Source: CAZEJK01 sp964512045
Lineage (GTDB): Bacteria; Acidobacteriota; Thermoanaerobaculia; Thermoanaerobaculales; Sulfomarinibacteraceae
Reading direction: 5' to 3'
Assembly: GCA_964512045.1 (NCBI GenBank)
Contig: CAZEJK010000011.1
Span: 1 to 48,143, forward strand
DNA: 48,143 bases
Part shown: one piece after another, positions 32,270 through 44,010 of the stretch
Layout: each line of letters begins with the position of its first letter
Position numbering within the stretch: the stretch's first letter is position 1
Notes under the pieces: generated by a model
Databases searched by the model: none
What the model was told of the DNA's origin: nothing
The model's input: the letters and a program-made list of their open reading frames with translations, nothing else
Made by a program: the position numbers and the translations under genes

Positions 32270-33697
32270 CCCCCGCTCCTCCGGCATCTCCGCGATCATC
32301 TCGAAGCAGTCCGCGTACTCGCGCTCGAACGCCTCCACCATCCGCTCCGGATCGGGAACGAGACGCGCGTCCACCGCAAAGCCCACGCGGACGAAGCCGG
32401 CGTACGACAGGATGCTGATCCCGAGGCCGAGGCGAGCCGACTGCGGGACCCAGAACATCACATCGGAGATCCTCTGGCCGGCGAGCTCGAGCGGATGGCG
32501 GGGGCCGGGGACGTTGGTCATCACCGCGGTGGCCTTGGAGCCGAACAGCTGCACCGCGGCGTTCTGGATCTCGGTGGTGGTGGTTCCCGCGATGGCCAGT
32601 GCGCCAAACGCCACCACCGGCTCGGCGGAGCCTTTCAGCTCCCGCATCCGTTCCTGGACGACCGCTTGACGGTCGATCGGGTCGGAGATTCCGACCGGCA
32701 GTGACAGGAACACCAGTCCGAACCGGTTGCCGAGCTCGTGCATCTCCTCCGGTGGCCGGAGGTTCACCGGAATGACCGCGCGGATGCTCAGGTCCTCCGG
32801 AACGTGTCCACGCTCGAGGAGGTACCCGCGCAGCGCCCCGGTGACCACCGCCATCAGGATGTCGTTGATGGTCGCGCCGATCCGGCGACCGCTCGCCTTG
32901 ACCTCGGCGAGTGGATGCCTCGGGGTCCAGACGGCGAGCTTGCGGATGCCGAGGCTCCCCTTGAACGCGGTCGGCGGATCGGGATCGAGCCGGAGCAGGC
33001 GCGCCAGAGCGCTGGCAGCGTTGGTGGCGAGCTCTGCCATGTTGAACGCCCGCGAGGGGTTGAGGACAGTCTCGACGCCCTCGTGGAGCACGTTCTCGGT
33101 CATCCGCCGTGCCTGCCGGGCCGCGCGAGCCATCGGTACCACCATCGGCCGCATCAGCTTCTCGGTGGGCGTCCGGCTTTGGCGCCGGTACGGGCGAGGG
33201 ACGGGCAGCGCCACCTCGGCGTTATCCGCCATCGACAGCATGACCATCACCAGCGCGATCCCGTCGGCGATGCAGTGGTGCAGGCGGATGACCAGTGCAG
33301 TGCCGCCGTCGAAACCTTCGATCACGTGGAAGTGCCACAGCGGCTTGGTCACGTCCAGCGGCGTCGACATCAGATGCGACACAACCTCCTGCAGCGCCTG
33401 GCGGTCGCCCGGTGAGGGGAGTGCCATTCGGGTGATGTGGGCGTCGAGATCGAAGGTTCGGTCGAACCGCCAACGCGGTCGTCCGAACGGGATCGCGGAC
33501 TCCTCCACCTTCTGCCGGAAGCGGCCGTAGCGGAGCAGCCGGTCGGTCATCGTCGCGCGCAACCGGTCGAGATCGAGCGGTTCTGAGAAGACCAGAACGC
33601 CAGTGATCATCATCAGGTTGGTCGGATCCTCCATCCGCAGCCATGTGGTGTCGACGGAGGTCAGGTTGCGCGTCCGTGTGCTCGCCGGGTTCGCCAT
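32267..33697 (-). CDS. Wax ester synthase/diacylglycerol acyltransferase (WS/DGAT)
   Basis: A 476-residue acyl-CoA-dependent acyltransferase that makes wax esters or triacylglycerol storage lipid. The catalytic motif HHCIADG is intact (His140, His141, Asp145). Other family blocks are PLDVTKPLWHFHVIEG just before it, the ATINDILMAVVTGALR (ND) block, VPVNLRPPEE and TNVPGPRHPL near the C-terminus. Start ATG 33697 has GGAG about nine bases upstream; an ATG twelve codons earlier lacks one. The enzyme is associated with the membrane or lipid droplets but has no membrane span. Its stop codon lies within the repeat at 32126-32269. It stands alone as a storage-lipid gene in the window. Confidence 0.93.
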   Translation of the reverse strand: MANPASTRTRNLTSVDTTWLRMEDPTNLMMITGVLVFSEPLDLDRLRATMTDRLLRYGRFRQKVEESAIPFGRPRWRFDRTFDLDAHITRMALPSPGDRQALQEVVSHLMSTPLDVTKPLWHFHVIEGFDGGTALVIRLHHCIADGIALVMVMLSMADNAEVALPVPRPYRRQSRTPTEKLMRPMVVPMARAARQARRMTENVLHEGVETVLNPSRAFNMAELATNAASALARLLRLDPDPPTAFKGSLGIRKLAVWTPRHPLAEVKASGRRIGATINDILMAVVTGALRGYLLERGHVPEDLSIRAVIPVNLRPPEEMHELGNRFGLVFLSLPVGISDPIDRQAVVQERMRELKGSAEPVVAFGALAIAGTTTTEIQNAAVQLFGSKATAVMTNVPGPRHPLELAGQRISDVMFWVPQSARLGLGISILSYAGFVRVGFAVDARLVPDPERMVEAFEREYADCFEMIAEMPEERG

Positions 33698-33809
33698 GCA
33701 GGTGACTCCAGGGGCCGGTTGTGATGGCACCATCGTACCCGATTGCTCGCTTGGATTGGTGGAGACGCCCGAGCTCCGGTTGAAAGGTGCTGCGGTGGAG
33801 AATGCTCGT

Positions 33810-37163
<3,354 letters not shown>

Positions 37164-37168
37164 GCGTC

Positions 37169-37174
37169 AGTATA
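37169..37174 (-). promoter_or_regulatory. TATACT -10 element before the Ser/Thr kinase
   Basis: A 5/6 match to the -10 consensus on the minus strand, only five bases from the ATG at 37163. No Shine-Dalgarno or good -35 is visible. It fits transcription beginning at or near the start codon. Confidence 0.45.
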
Positions 37175-37258
37175 GCGAGCGCGACGCCACCGATCGAAAG
37201 CGCCTTCGGGGTCGTAGCCGCGTGACGTTCAGCTCCCGGGCGGGGGAGAGCTCGAAGC

Positions 37259-40200
37259 TCACGACCCTTCTTTGAGAACCGTCGCCGCTTCCTCCGCCGT
37301 GAGCACGCGGTACGCCGGTACGGCGGCGTCTGTGTACCGTTGGCTGTGGTGGACGGCTCCGTACCCCGGCGCCTGCCGCTTGGCGAGATGCTGCAGGCCT
37401 TCGGCCAGCTCCGCTCGCCCGCTCTCGTGCAGCCACGCCGCTGCGGCTTCGAGCAGCCTCCCGAGACGCTCTGGTCGCCGCGGTACCGCCGAGGCACTCG
37501 CCACGAAGGCGGTGTTGAGCGCGTCCGGATCGCCACCGGAAGCCACGAACGGCCGCAGGTGCACGCGCACTATCTCCGGCTCGCCGCCGAGCCGCTCCAC
37601 CAGCGGTTCGTCGTCCTGTGCGGGCCCGAGCGTCTCGAGCTCCCGCTCGAGCCACGAGCGCGCAGCGTCGGCATCCTCGATCGCGTGCGCCGGGCCCATC
37701 ACCGAGTGGTGGAGCAGCTTGTAGACATCCTGTGCCTCGGCGTACGGGTGCCGCTCGAGGTGGCGCCGTAGCGCCGACAGGGTCTGCGCGAACCCGTCGC
37801 CCGACGACGAGGCGTCCTCGCCTTCGATGACCACCACATGCCCTGCCGAGTGGGCCGCGAACTCCGGCGCGTACATCGACTGCAGCGTCGCCGGCGCCAC
37901 CCGGAACGTGCCGCCGTGGACCACCCGCAGCCGGTGCTTCAGCGTGTACTCGCCCGCAGGCACCCACTCCATGAAGAAGCTCGTGGCGCTGTCGTGGATC
38001 GCCTCGTAGCGCGCGAGCCCGAGGTCCCACCGGTAGCCGGAGCGCAGCGTCTCCGGTTCGAGGCCGGCCGGTCGCGGGTCGCGCAGGTGCACGTACTCGG
38101 CGGCGTGCTTGGCTCGCACGCTGAGATGGACCTCCACCTGGTCGCCGGGCGCAAGGTGGACGCCGCTGGCCAACGGCGTCAGCGACCACTGGCCGCTGGT
38201 GTCCGGCTCGCGCTTGAAGTAGGTGCGCTCGACCGCGAACAGATCGCCGTCGGCCGCCTCGGGCAGCTCCTCGGTGGAGAAGTGCCAGGTGGCCGAGGCG
38301 AACGCCAGCCCGGGGCCGCCCTTCGCCACGGTCACCGTGCCCATCTCGGGTGTGACCTCCGGGCCGTCGACCACCGTCCGCTGCGGTCCCAAAAACTCGT
38401 CGGCGGGCCACACCATCTCGGTCGTCCGCTCGCCGAGCTGGACAGTCGCGGTCTCCCGGGCGCCGATCGCGCCCCGCTCGGCCAGCACCGGCACCAGCGC
38501 GTACAGCGCCTCTGCCGTGGCTCGTGTCGACTTCCAGTGGTTGAGCGTGCGGTTCAGCAGGAGCCACTGCACGAGCCCGTCCACCTGCGGATCGTCGGGC
38601 TCGAGCTCAGTGAGCGTCCGGAGGGCGAACGCGTGGGTCTCGACGGTGTCGTTGTACCAGAGCCATGCGCGGTCCTCAGGCGCCCAGTACGTTCCCAGAT
38701 CCGGATCGGTCTGTGCCGAGTCCATGACGCTGTCGAGCAGGAGCTGGCCGTCATCGGTGCGGCCGGCGCGGTGCAACGCCAGCGCCAGGTAGCACTTGAG
38801 CCGAGGCGCCAGCTCCCGCCAGTGCTCGAACGCCAGCTCGAGGAGCGCATCCCGGTCGTCGTCGGTGAACACACCACCGGTCCAGCTCGTGTCGGGGTAG
38901 CACGACAGCACGTACGACAGGTACGCCACCGGCGCGGGGCAGCGGTCCGCGTCGATCCACCGCTCGAGGTTCCGCTCCACGAGCTGCTTCAAGAACGCCC
39001 ATCCACGCTGCACCATCGGCCGTGGAACCTCGATGCCGAACTCCAGAGCGCGGGCGAACCCGTCGAGCATGTACAGCGTCAGGTACTCCGACGGCGGTCC
39101 GCCGGACCACCACGGGAACCCGCCTTCGGATGTTTGCGCCTCCTTGAGCCGGGTGAGTGCCGCCGCCCGCTCCCGCTCGACCCGTTGCGTGTCGAGCAGA
39201 TTGATCAAACGCTCCGGGTCAGTGGCGCCGCCGCGCGACAGCACCAGCCACGGCGTCTCCTCCAGCGCCATCGCCCGGTTCGGATTGTCCGCCTCCCAGG
39301 GTTGCAGCCGCGTCTCACGCTGGGAGAGCGTTTCGGCCATCTTCGACACAGCCGGGAACCGGCCGTACACCTCGGACAGGATCCCCGCGGACAGAAACCG
39401 GTTCAGCGTCTGCTCGGTGCACTCGTACGGGTAGGTGACCAGGTACGGGAGCGCCGCCAGAGTGGCCGCGGCGAGCTGAGCCTCGACGGTGACCACCAGC
39501 CGGTCGTTGATCCGCGTCGGATCGTCGTCCGCGGTCAGTGCGGGAAACTCCAGGGCGCGCGAGCTGTCGGGCTGCACCGCGGCGAACCGTGAGCGCACCA
39601 GGTGCATCCGCCCGGGGAGCACCGGCAGCGGTCGCAGCTCACCGTCGGAGAGATCGCCGGCGCGAGCGATCACCCGCACCGCGACGTCGCCCAGCCGTGC
39701 GGGCACCGTCACCGGCACCACGTGCCGGTCGCTGCCGCCCGGGGCCACCTCGAAGCTGGCCGTGGCGACATCTGGTGTGACCCCGAACGCCTCCGCCACG
39801 CTCTCCTCGGTCTCGGCGTCGATCAGCTCGAAGGCGAGGGTGCCCGTGAGCGCGCTCTCGCCGGCGTTGTTGACGACCATCACCAGCTCGGCACGGTCGC
39901 CCTCGCGGAAGAACCGTGGCAGCGACGGGCGGACCATCAGGTCGCGCACTGATCGGGTCCGCTTCTCCAGGGAGCCGGAGCGCAGATCGCGGGTCAGGGC
40001 GTGGACCCAGACATTCCACTCGGTGACGGAGTCCGGCACCTGGAAGGTGATCGTCGCAGCGCCGTCGCGATCGAGGCGCAGATGCGGCTCGAAGAACGCC
40101 GTCTCGGCGAAGTCGGTGCGCACGGTCTCGGCCGGCGGCTGCTCCGGCTCTGCCGTCTTTGCCGCGTCGCTGGCCACGACGAGCTCGTCGAGAACGGCAG

Positions 40201-43200
40201 CCTCCTCCTCGGCAGGGGCCGCCGCCATCGGCGCCGGCGCCGTCTCTGGCATCGGCCCCGCGGCGCGCATCATCACCATGTCGCGGCGCATGCCGGGACC
40301 GCCGATCGGGACGCCGTCGAGGAACCTCAACCGATCAGCGTCGAGCGAGCGCGGTGGCGTCACCAACGGTCCCTGCTGCTCGCTCCACACGGTCGGGCCG
40401 CGGCCCAGGGTGGTCTGCAGCTGCCAGGGGCTCGGGGCGGTGGGGTAGATGCTGAGCGGTTGCGGTGGCGAGTGCGTGGCGAACAGGTCCAGGCTACGGT
40501 CGTACATGTACGCCAGCAGCTCGGTCACGCCCGTCTCCACCGGCGTGCCGTCGGCCGACCGGACGGTCACCGCAAACGTCTCCTCCGTGCCGGGCCGCAG
40601 ACGATCGCGGAACGTCGACAGCTCCACCTCCAGCCTGCGATCCGTCCACGGCACGGTGATCCGCTCGCTCAGCACCATCAGCTGGTGGTCGGCGAGGGTC
40701 GACAGCCGGACCGTGAACCCGCCGCGACGCTCCCGACTCACCGGGATCTCCAGGAGCTCGGGGTGGGCGGTGGAGGCTCGGAGCACCCGGCGCTCGATCC
40801 GCCGGTCGCCCTCCAGCAGCTCGAGCACCAGCTCCTGGTCCTCGAGGCCTGAGCCGACCAGTGCGCGCAGTGTTCCACCGGCCTCCACCGTGCCACGCTC
40901 GATCATCAGCACGGCCGGGAGTGGCAGCTCGGGTGTCCGGTCGCCTGTCACGACGATGTCGTGGGTGATGGTGCGCGTCGCGCCAAACGGGTCCTCGCTG
41001 GTGACCTCAAGCCGGTACGCGCCGGAACGGAGTCGTTGCACGGGCACGGTTGCGTTGCCGGTGGCGTCGTGGATCAGCGTGCCGCTCTCCACCTTCCGGC
41101 CGGCCTCCCACTGTGCGAGCCACGCGCCGGGCGTGTACTCGGTGGACCAGCGCGGTCGGAGCCGGTCGCCTTCGGTGGCGTAGGGGTCCTGATCGGTGTC
41201 GGCGAGCACGGATGGCGGTGGTGCGTCGGCGGGGAGCACCACGTCGCGTGGCGGCTCGAGACGCAGCAGACGCCAGCTGCTGAGCCCGGCCAGCGGCGCC
41301 CCGTCCAGGCTCTGCCGGTGGACGGTCAGCTCCATCGGCTCTCCGGCTGGCATGAACCCGGCCGGCGTGTCCACCGTCAGCTCCACGGTCACGAACCCGA
41401 GGCGGATCGTGCGCTCTGCCGAGCGGGTCTCGCCGCCGGGATCGGTGACCTGAGCCGAGATCCGGAAACGGTAGGTCACCCCCGACTCGGCCTCGCGCTC
41501 GTCGGCCTCTGGTGTGAAAGCGATCTCGAACTGGCCGTCCGCGTTGACCTCAGAGGTGCCGCTGGCCACTCGCTGCGGCTCGGCGGACGGCGGGGTCCAC
41601 CACCACCACCGCGGCCACACTGGAACCCGTTCGACTCGCCAGTCGGCCGTGGCGTCGGTGACCGGTAGGCCGAAGTAGTAGCGCGCCTCACCGGTGAGGG
41701 TGGCGGGGCGGTTCAGGCGCAGCGCGGTCTCCGCCTCGAGCAGCGTGACCTCGAACGTCGGACGCTTGTACGCCTCGACGCGGATCCGCGAGCGGGAGCC
41801 CATGGAGGTGCGCACGCTCCACACACCGAGGAGCCGTCCCTCGGGGATCTCGAACGTTCCCGATGCCGATCCGAACGTGTTGGTGAGCACGCGCTCGGTG
41901 GCCACCGTGTCGCCGTTGGCGTCCACCAGTGATACCTCCACCTCGTGCTCGGGACAGGTGGTGTAGTGCGCGTCGGCGGTGCTGCCGTGGTAGGCGACGA
42001 TCTTGTAGTGGAGCGGTTGTCCGGGCCGGTAGACGCTGCGGTCGGTATAGATCAGCGCGTCCTCGCGCTCCCGCGGCTGCGGCCGGTCGGAGCCGAGGTG
42101 GACGCCGTCATGGAGGACCGTCTCCTCGCCGTGCTGCGCCACGACCAGCAGGCGCTGACCAGAGGCGTCGAGCCTGCTTCGGAAGAACCGGCCGCTGCGG
42201 TCCGTCCGGCCCGAAGCGATCATTCTATGGCCCTCGCGCCACTGCCAGCTCAGCACCTTGACTCGCGCGCCAGCCAGCGGCTCGCCGGTCCGGCCGTTGC
42301 GGACCGAGATCTCGAGCCCGTCGTCCACACGACGGGAGACGATGACCACCGAGCCCAGGTGGACCGTCACGGCGGTGACGTTCGACGCCCGCGGGCTGAA
42401 GTCCTCGCGCGTCGAGGCGGCGATCAGATAGAGCCCGGTGGATTGGATCGCGGGCGTGACGTATGTCCGGTGGTCGCGCAGATCCGGCGTCGCGGGCAGG
42501 TCGACCAACCACGTTGCGGCCGGCTCCTGCTGGCGCACGATGCGCTCCACCTCGTTGCGATCGGGCAGGACCTGCCAGCGTTCCGCGGACGCCAGCAGGC
42601 TCTTGGGATCCAGCCGGTACGCCCGGAAGTGGAGCCTGCCGATGTTGCGGTGGGTGACGCGCAGCGAGCGCCGGCCGAGCCCGTCCACAGCCATCGTCTC
42701 GAGTGCCATCTGCGGCGCCTCGAGATCGGCCACCAGCCACCGGCAGCGCTCACCGCCGATCGAGCTCGGGTGGGCGCGGAGCCCCTCGGACGCGGCGGTG
42801 CGAGCGTGGATCAGAGCGTCCGGGGCGTCGTCGGAGCGGAGCATGTCGGCGAGGGTGGCCTGGCCCATCGACCACCACGGGAGCGCGCGGTCCAGCTGCT
42901 CGAGATGGCTCGTCAGGTTGGTGCGGATCGCCTCCCGGTCGTCATCGCTGGTGAACGCCGCGAACAGCCGTTCCAGCCGGTGCCGCCGCGCCTCGAACGC
43001 GGCCTCGGGGCGGTCGCTGTTGCGGTGCCACGCCTCCAGGTCGGAGAGCACGGCGCCGAGCTTCTGCAGCGGATGGACCTGAGGCGACGTCAGATCGAGG
43101 CGCGAAGCTGTGTCCGGGTCGCCGTCCACCAGCTCCGGGACGTCGAGCCGGAACCGCTCGGCGTCGTGCTCCGGCCGCCACCATGACTCGTCCGCCAGCA

Positions 43201-43825
43201 GTCGCACCCACATGTAGCTGACGGCATCGCGCAGGGTGCCGCGGATCCGGGCGGGGTAGGAGTTCTGATCGATCCAGCGCGACAGGTCGCCGAGTGACTC
43301 GCCGCCCCACGCCTCGCGACCGGACCATGCGTGCGCGAAGTGGCGGTGGGCCGCGGCGCGGATCTGCGTGGCGGTCCAGAGCTTCAGGTCCACCTCGTCG
43401 TCGGACACCACCCGCTCGCGCTGACGGATCTCCCACGAGTACCAATCCAGGTACTCCTGGAGGGCGTGCGCCGCGTACAGGTGGAGGATCAGCTGCGACC
43501 GAGGAGCCCCCGGCCACTCGGCGTTGAGGAGCTCGCGGACCGCGGTCTCGGGCTCGTGGAGCGCGATCCTGAGCGTCGCCCGTTCGATCAGCGCGCGGGT
43601 CCAGCCGTCGGCGTCACCTGCCGTCCGCGCCGCCTCGAGCAGCTCGCCGGCGACCTGGGAGGCGGCCTCGTACTTCTGCTGGTCCTTGAGCGTCTCGAGC
43701 TGCTTCCATGTCGCCACGTCGCCTCCCCCGTCGGTCGCGCTCGCCACCGTGGTGAACATCGGGAGTGTCATCAGACAGGCCGTCACCACGGCCCGAGCGA
43801 ACCGTCTCGTGTGGTGGATGCACAT
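37259..43825 (-). CDS. Giant alpha-2-macroglobulin family protein with extra C-terminal domain
   Basis: A 2188-residue exported protein; the N-terminus (about 1-30, ending VASA) is a signal peptide. Residues 35-400 form a helical, partly TPR-like region. MG-type domains begin near 450, with the MG2 segment (DALIYTDRSVYRPGQPLHYKI) near 588 and the alpha-2-macroglobulin block ETAFFEPHLRLDRDG near 1240. A thioester motif CTEQ lies at 1469-1472 within PYECTEQTLNRFL, so it can probably trap proteases covalently in the periplasm. The normal A2M end (GEYTLKHRLRVVHGG) comes at about 1980, and residues about 2015-2188 form an additional domain (DVYKLLHHSVMGPAHAIED). Bacterial A2Ms are usually 1500-1900 residues and often paired with pbpC; no pbpC is present here. 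Confidence 0.93.
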   Translation of the reverse strand: MCIHHTRRFARAVVTACLMTLPMFTTVASATDGGGDVATWKQLETLKDQQKYEAASQVAGELLEAARTAGDADGWTRALIERATLRIALHEPETAVRELLNAEWPGAPRSQLILHLYAAHALQEYLDWYSWEIRQRERVVSDDEVDLKLWTATQIRAAAHRHFAHAWSGREAWGGESLGDLSRWIDQNSYPARIRGTLRDAVSYMWVRLLADESWWRPEHDAERFRLDVPELVDGDPDTASRLDLTSPQVHPLQKLGAVLSDLEAWHRNSDRPEAAFEARRHRLERLFAAFTSDDDREAIRTNLTSHLEQLDRALPWWSMGQATLADMLRSDDAPDALIHARTAASEGLRAHPSSIGGERCRWLVADLEAPQMALETMAVDGLGRRSLRVTHRNIGRLHFRAYRLDPKSLLASAERWQVLPDRNEVERIVRQQEPAATWLVDLPATPDLRDHRTYVTPAIQSTGLYLIAASTREDFSPRASNVTAVTVHLGSVVIVSRRVDDGLEISVRNGRTGEPLAGARVKVLSWQWREGHRMIASGRTDRSGRFFRSRLDASGQRLLVVAQHGEETVLHDGVHLGSDRPQPREREDALIYTDRSVYRPGQPLHYKIVAYHGSTADAHYTTCPEHEVEVSLVDANGDTVATERVLTNTFGSASGTFEIPEGRLLGVWSVRTSMGSRSRIRVEAYKRPTFEVTLLEAETALRLNRPATLTGEARYYFGLPVTDATADWRVERVPVWPRWWWWTPPSAEPQRVASGTSEVNADGQFEIAFTPEADEREAESGVTYRFRISAQVTDPGGETRSAERTIRLGFVTVELTVDTPAGFMPAGEPMELTVHRQSLDGAPLAGLSSWRLLRLEPPRDVVLPADAPPPSVLADTDQDPYATEGDRLRPRWSTEYTPGAWLAQWEAGRKVESGTLIHDATGNATVPVQRLRSGAYRLEVTSEDPFGATRTITHDIVVTGDRTPELPLPAVLMIERGTVEAGGTLRALVGSGLEDQELVLELLEGDRRIERRVLRASTAHPELLEIPVSRERRGGFTVRLSTLADHQLMVLSERITVPWTDRRLEVELSTFRDRLRPGTEETFAVTVRSADGTPVETGVTELLAYMYDRSLDLFATHSPPQPLSIYPTAPSPWQLQTTLGRGPTVWSEQQGPLVTPPRSLDADRLRFLDGVPIGGPGMRRDMVMMRAAGPMPETAPAPMAAAPAEEEAAVLDELVVASDAAKTAEPEQPPAETVRTDFAETAFFEPHLRLDRDGAATITFQVPDSVTEWNVWVHALTRDLRSGSLEKRTRSVRDLMVRPSLPRFFREGDRAELVMVVNNAGESALTGTLAFELIDAETEESVAEAFGVTPDVATASFEVAPGGSDRHVVPVTVPARLGDVAVRVIARAGDLSDGELRPLPVLPGRMHLVRSRFAAVQPDSSRALEFPALTADDDPTRINDRLVVTVEAQLAAATLAALPYLVTYPYECTEQTLNRFLSAGILSEVYGRFPAVSKMAETLSQRETRLQPWEADNPNRAMALEETPWLVLSRGGATDPERLINLLDTQRVERERAAALTRLKEAQTSEGGFPWWSGGPPSEYLTLYMLDGFARALEFGIEVPRPMVQRGWAFLKQLVERNLERWIDADRCPAPVAYLSYVLSCYPDTSWTGGVFTDDDRDALLELAFEHWRELAPRLKCYLALALHRAGRTDDGQLLLDSVMDSAQTDPDLGTYWAPEDRAWLWYNDTVETHAFALRTLTELEPDDPQVDGLVQWLLLNRTLNHWKSTRATAEALYALVPVLAERGAIGARETATVQLGERTTEMVWPADEFLGPQRTVVDGPEVTPEMGTVTVAKGGPGLAFASATWHFSTEELPEAADGDLFAVERTYFKREPDTSGQWSLTPLASGVHLAPGDQVEVHLSVRAKHAAEYVHLRDPRPAGLEPETLRSGYRWDLGLARYEAIHDSATSFFMEWVPAGEYTLKHRLRVVHGGTFRVAPATLQSMYAPEFAAHSAGHVVVIEGEDASSSGDGFAQTLSALRRHLERHPYAEAQDVYKLLHHSVMGPAHAIEDADAARSWLERELETLGPAQDDEPLVERLGGEPEIVRVHLRPFVASGGDPDALNTAFVASASAVPRRPERLGRLLEAAAAWLHESGRAELAEGLQHLAKRQAPGYGAVHHSQRYTDAAVPAYRVLTAEEAATVLKEGS

Positions 43826-43831
43826 GGCACC

Positions 43832-43837
43832 AGTGTA
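43832..43837 (-). promoter_or_regulatory. -10-like hexamer before the alpha-2-macroglobulin gene
   Basis: TACACT on the minus strand, six bases before the ATG at 43825. The -35 is poor and no Shine-Dalgarno precedes the ATG, as in the neighbouring kinase gene. Confidence 0.35.
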
Positions 43838-43897
43838 CTGTCGATCGCTGCGAATGTGTCGCGTCCCCGCCGGAGAGAGGTCGTCATCGGCTCATCT

Positions 43898-43938
43898 GGC
43901 CCGACTGTGCTGCGTGGTAGCATCGCTCGGCCCGACTG
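43898..43938 (+). promoter_or_regulatory. Extended -10 promoter flanked by two direct repeats
   Basis: GGCCCGACTG occurs at 43898-43907 and again at 43929-43938, 31 bp apart, about three helical turns. Between them is TGG-TAGCAT (43915-43923), an extended -10 element. The arrangement looks like an operator pair on the promoter of the MFS gene whose TTG start is 88 bp downstream. Confidence 0.4.
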
Positions 43939-44010
43939 CGCGATGAGCCGTGGACTCACGAGAGTGAACGGGCTGCGCTGATCGGCCGACACGAACGCGG
44001 AGGGAGTCTC

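Noticed and set aside
37167..38567. A 466-codon minus-strand frame overlapping the alpha-2-macroglobulin end and the following gap
   Set aside because: Low-complexity Arg/Gly/Ala-rich translation; the overlapping frame on the same strand is the real protein.
43769..43789. Lipobox (VTAC) in the alpha-2-macroglobulin leader
   Set aside because: The Cys is at residue 17 in the middle of the hydrophobic stretch, which continues beyond it; a type I cleavage after VASA fits better.
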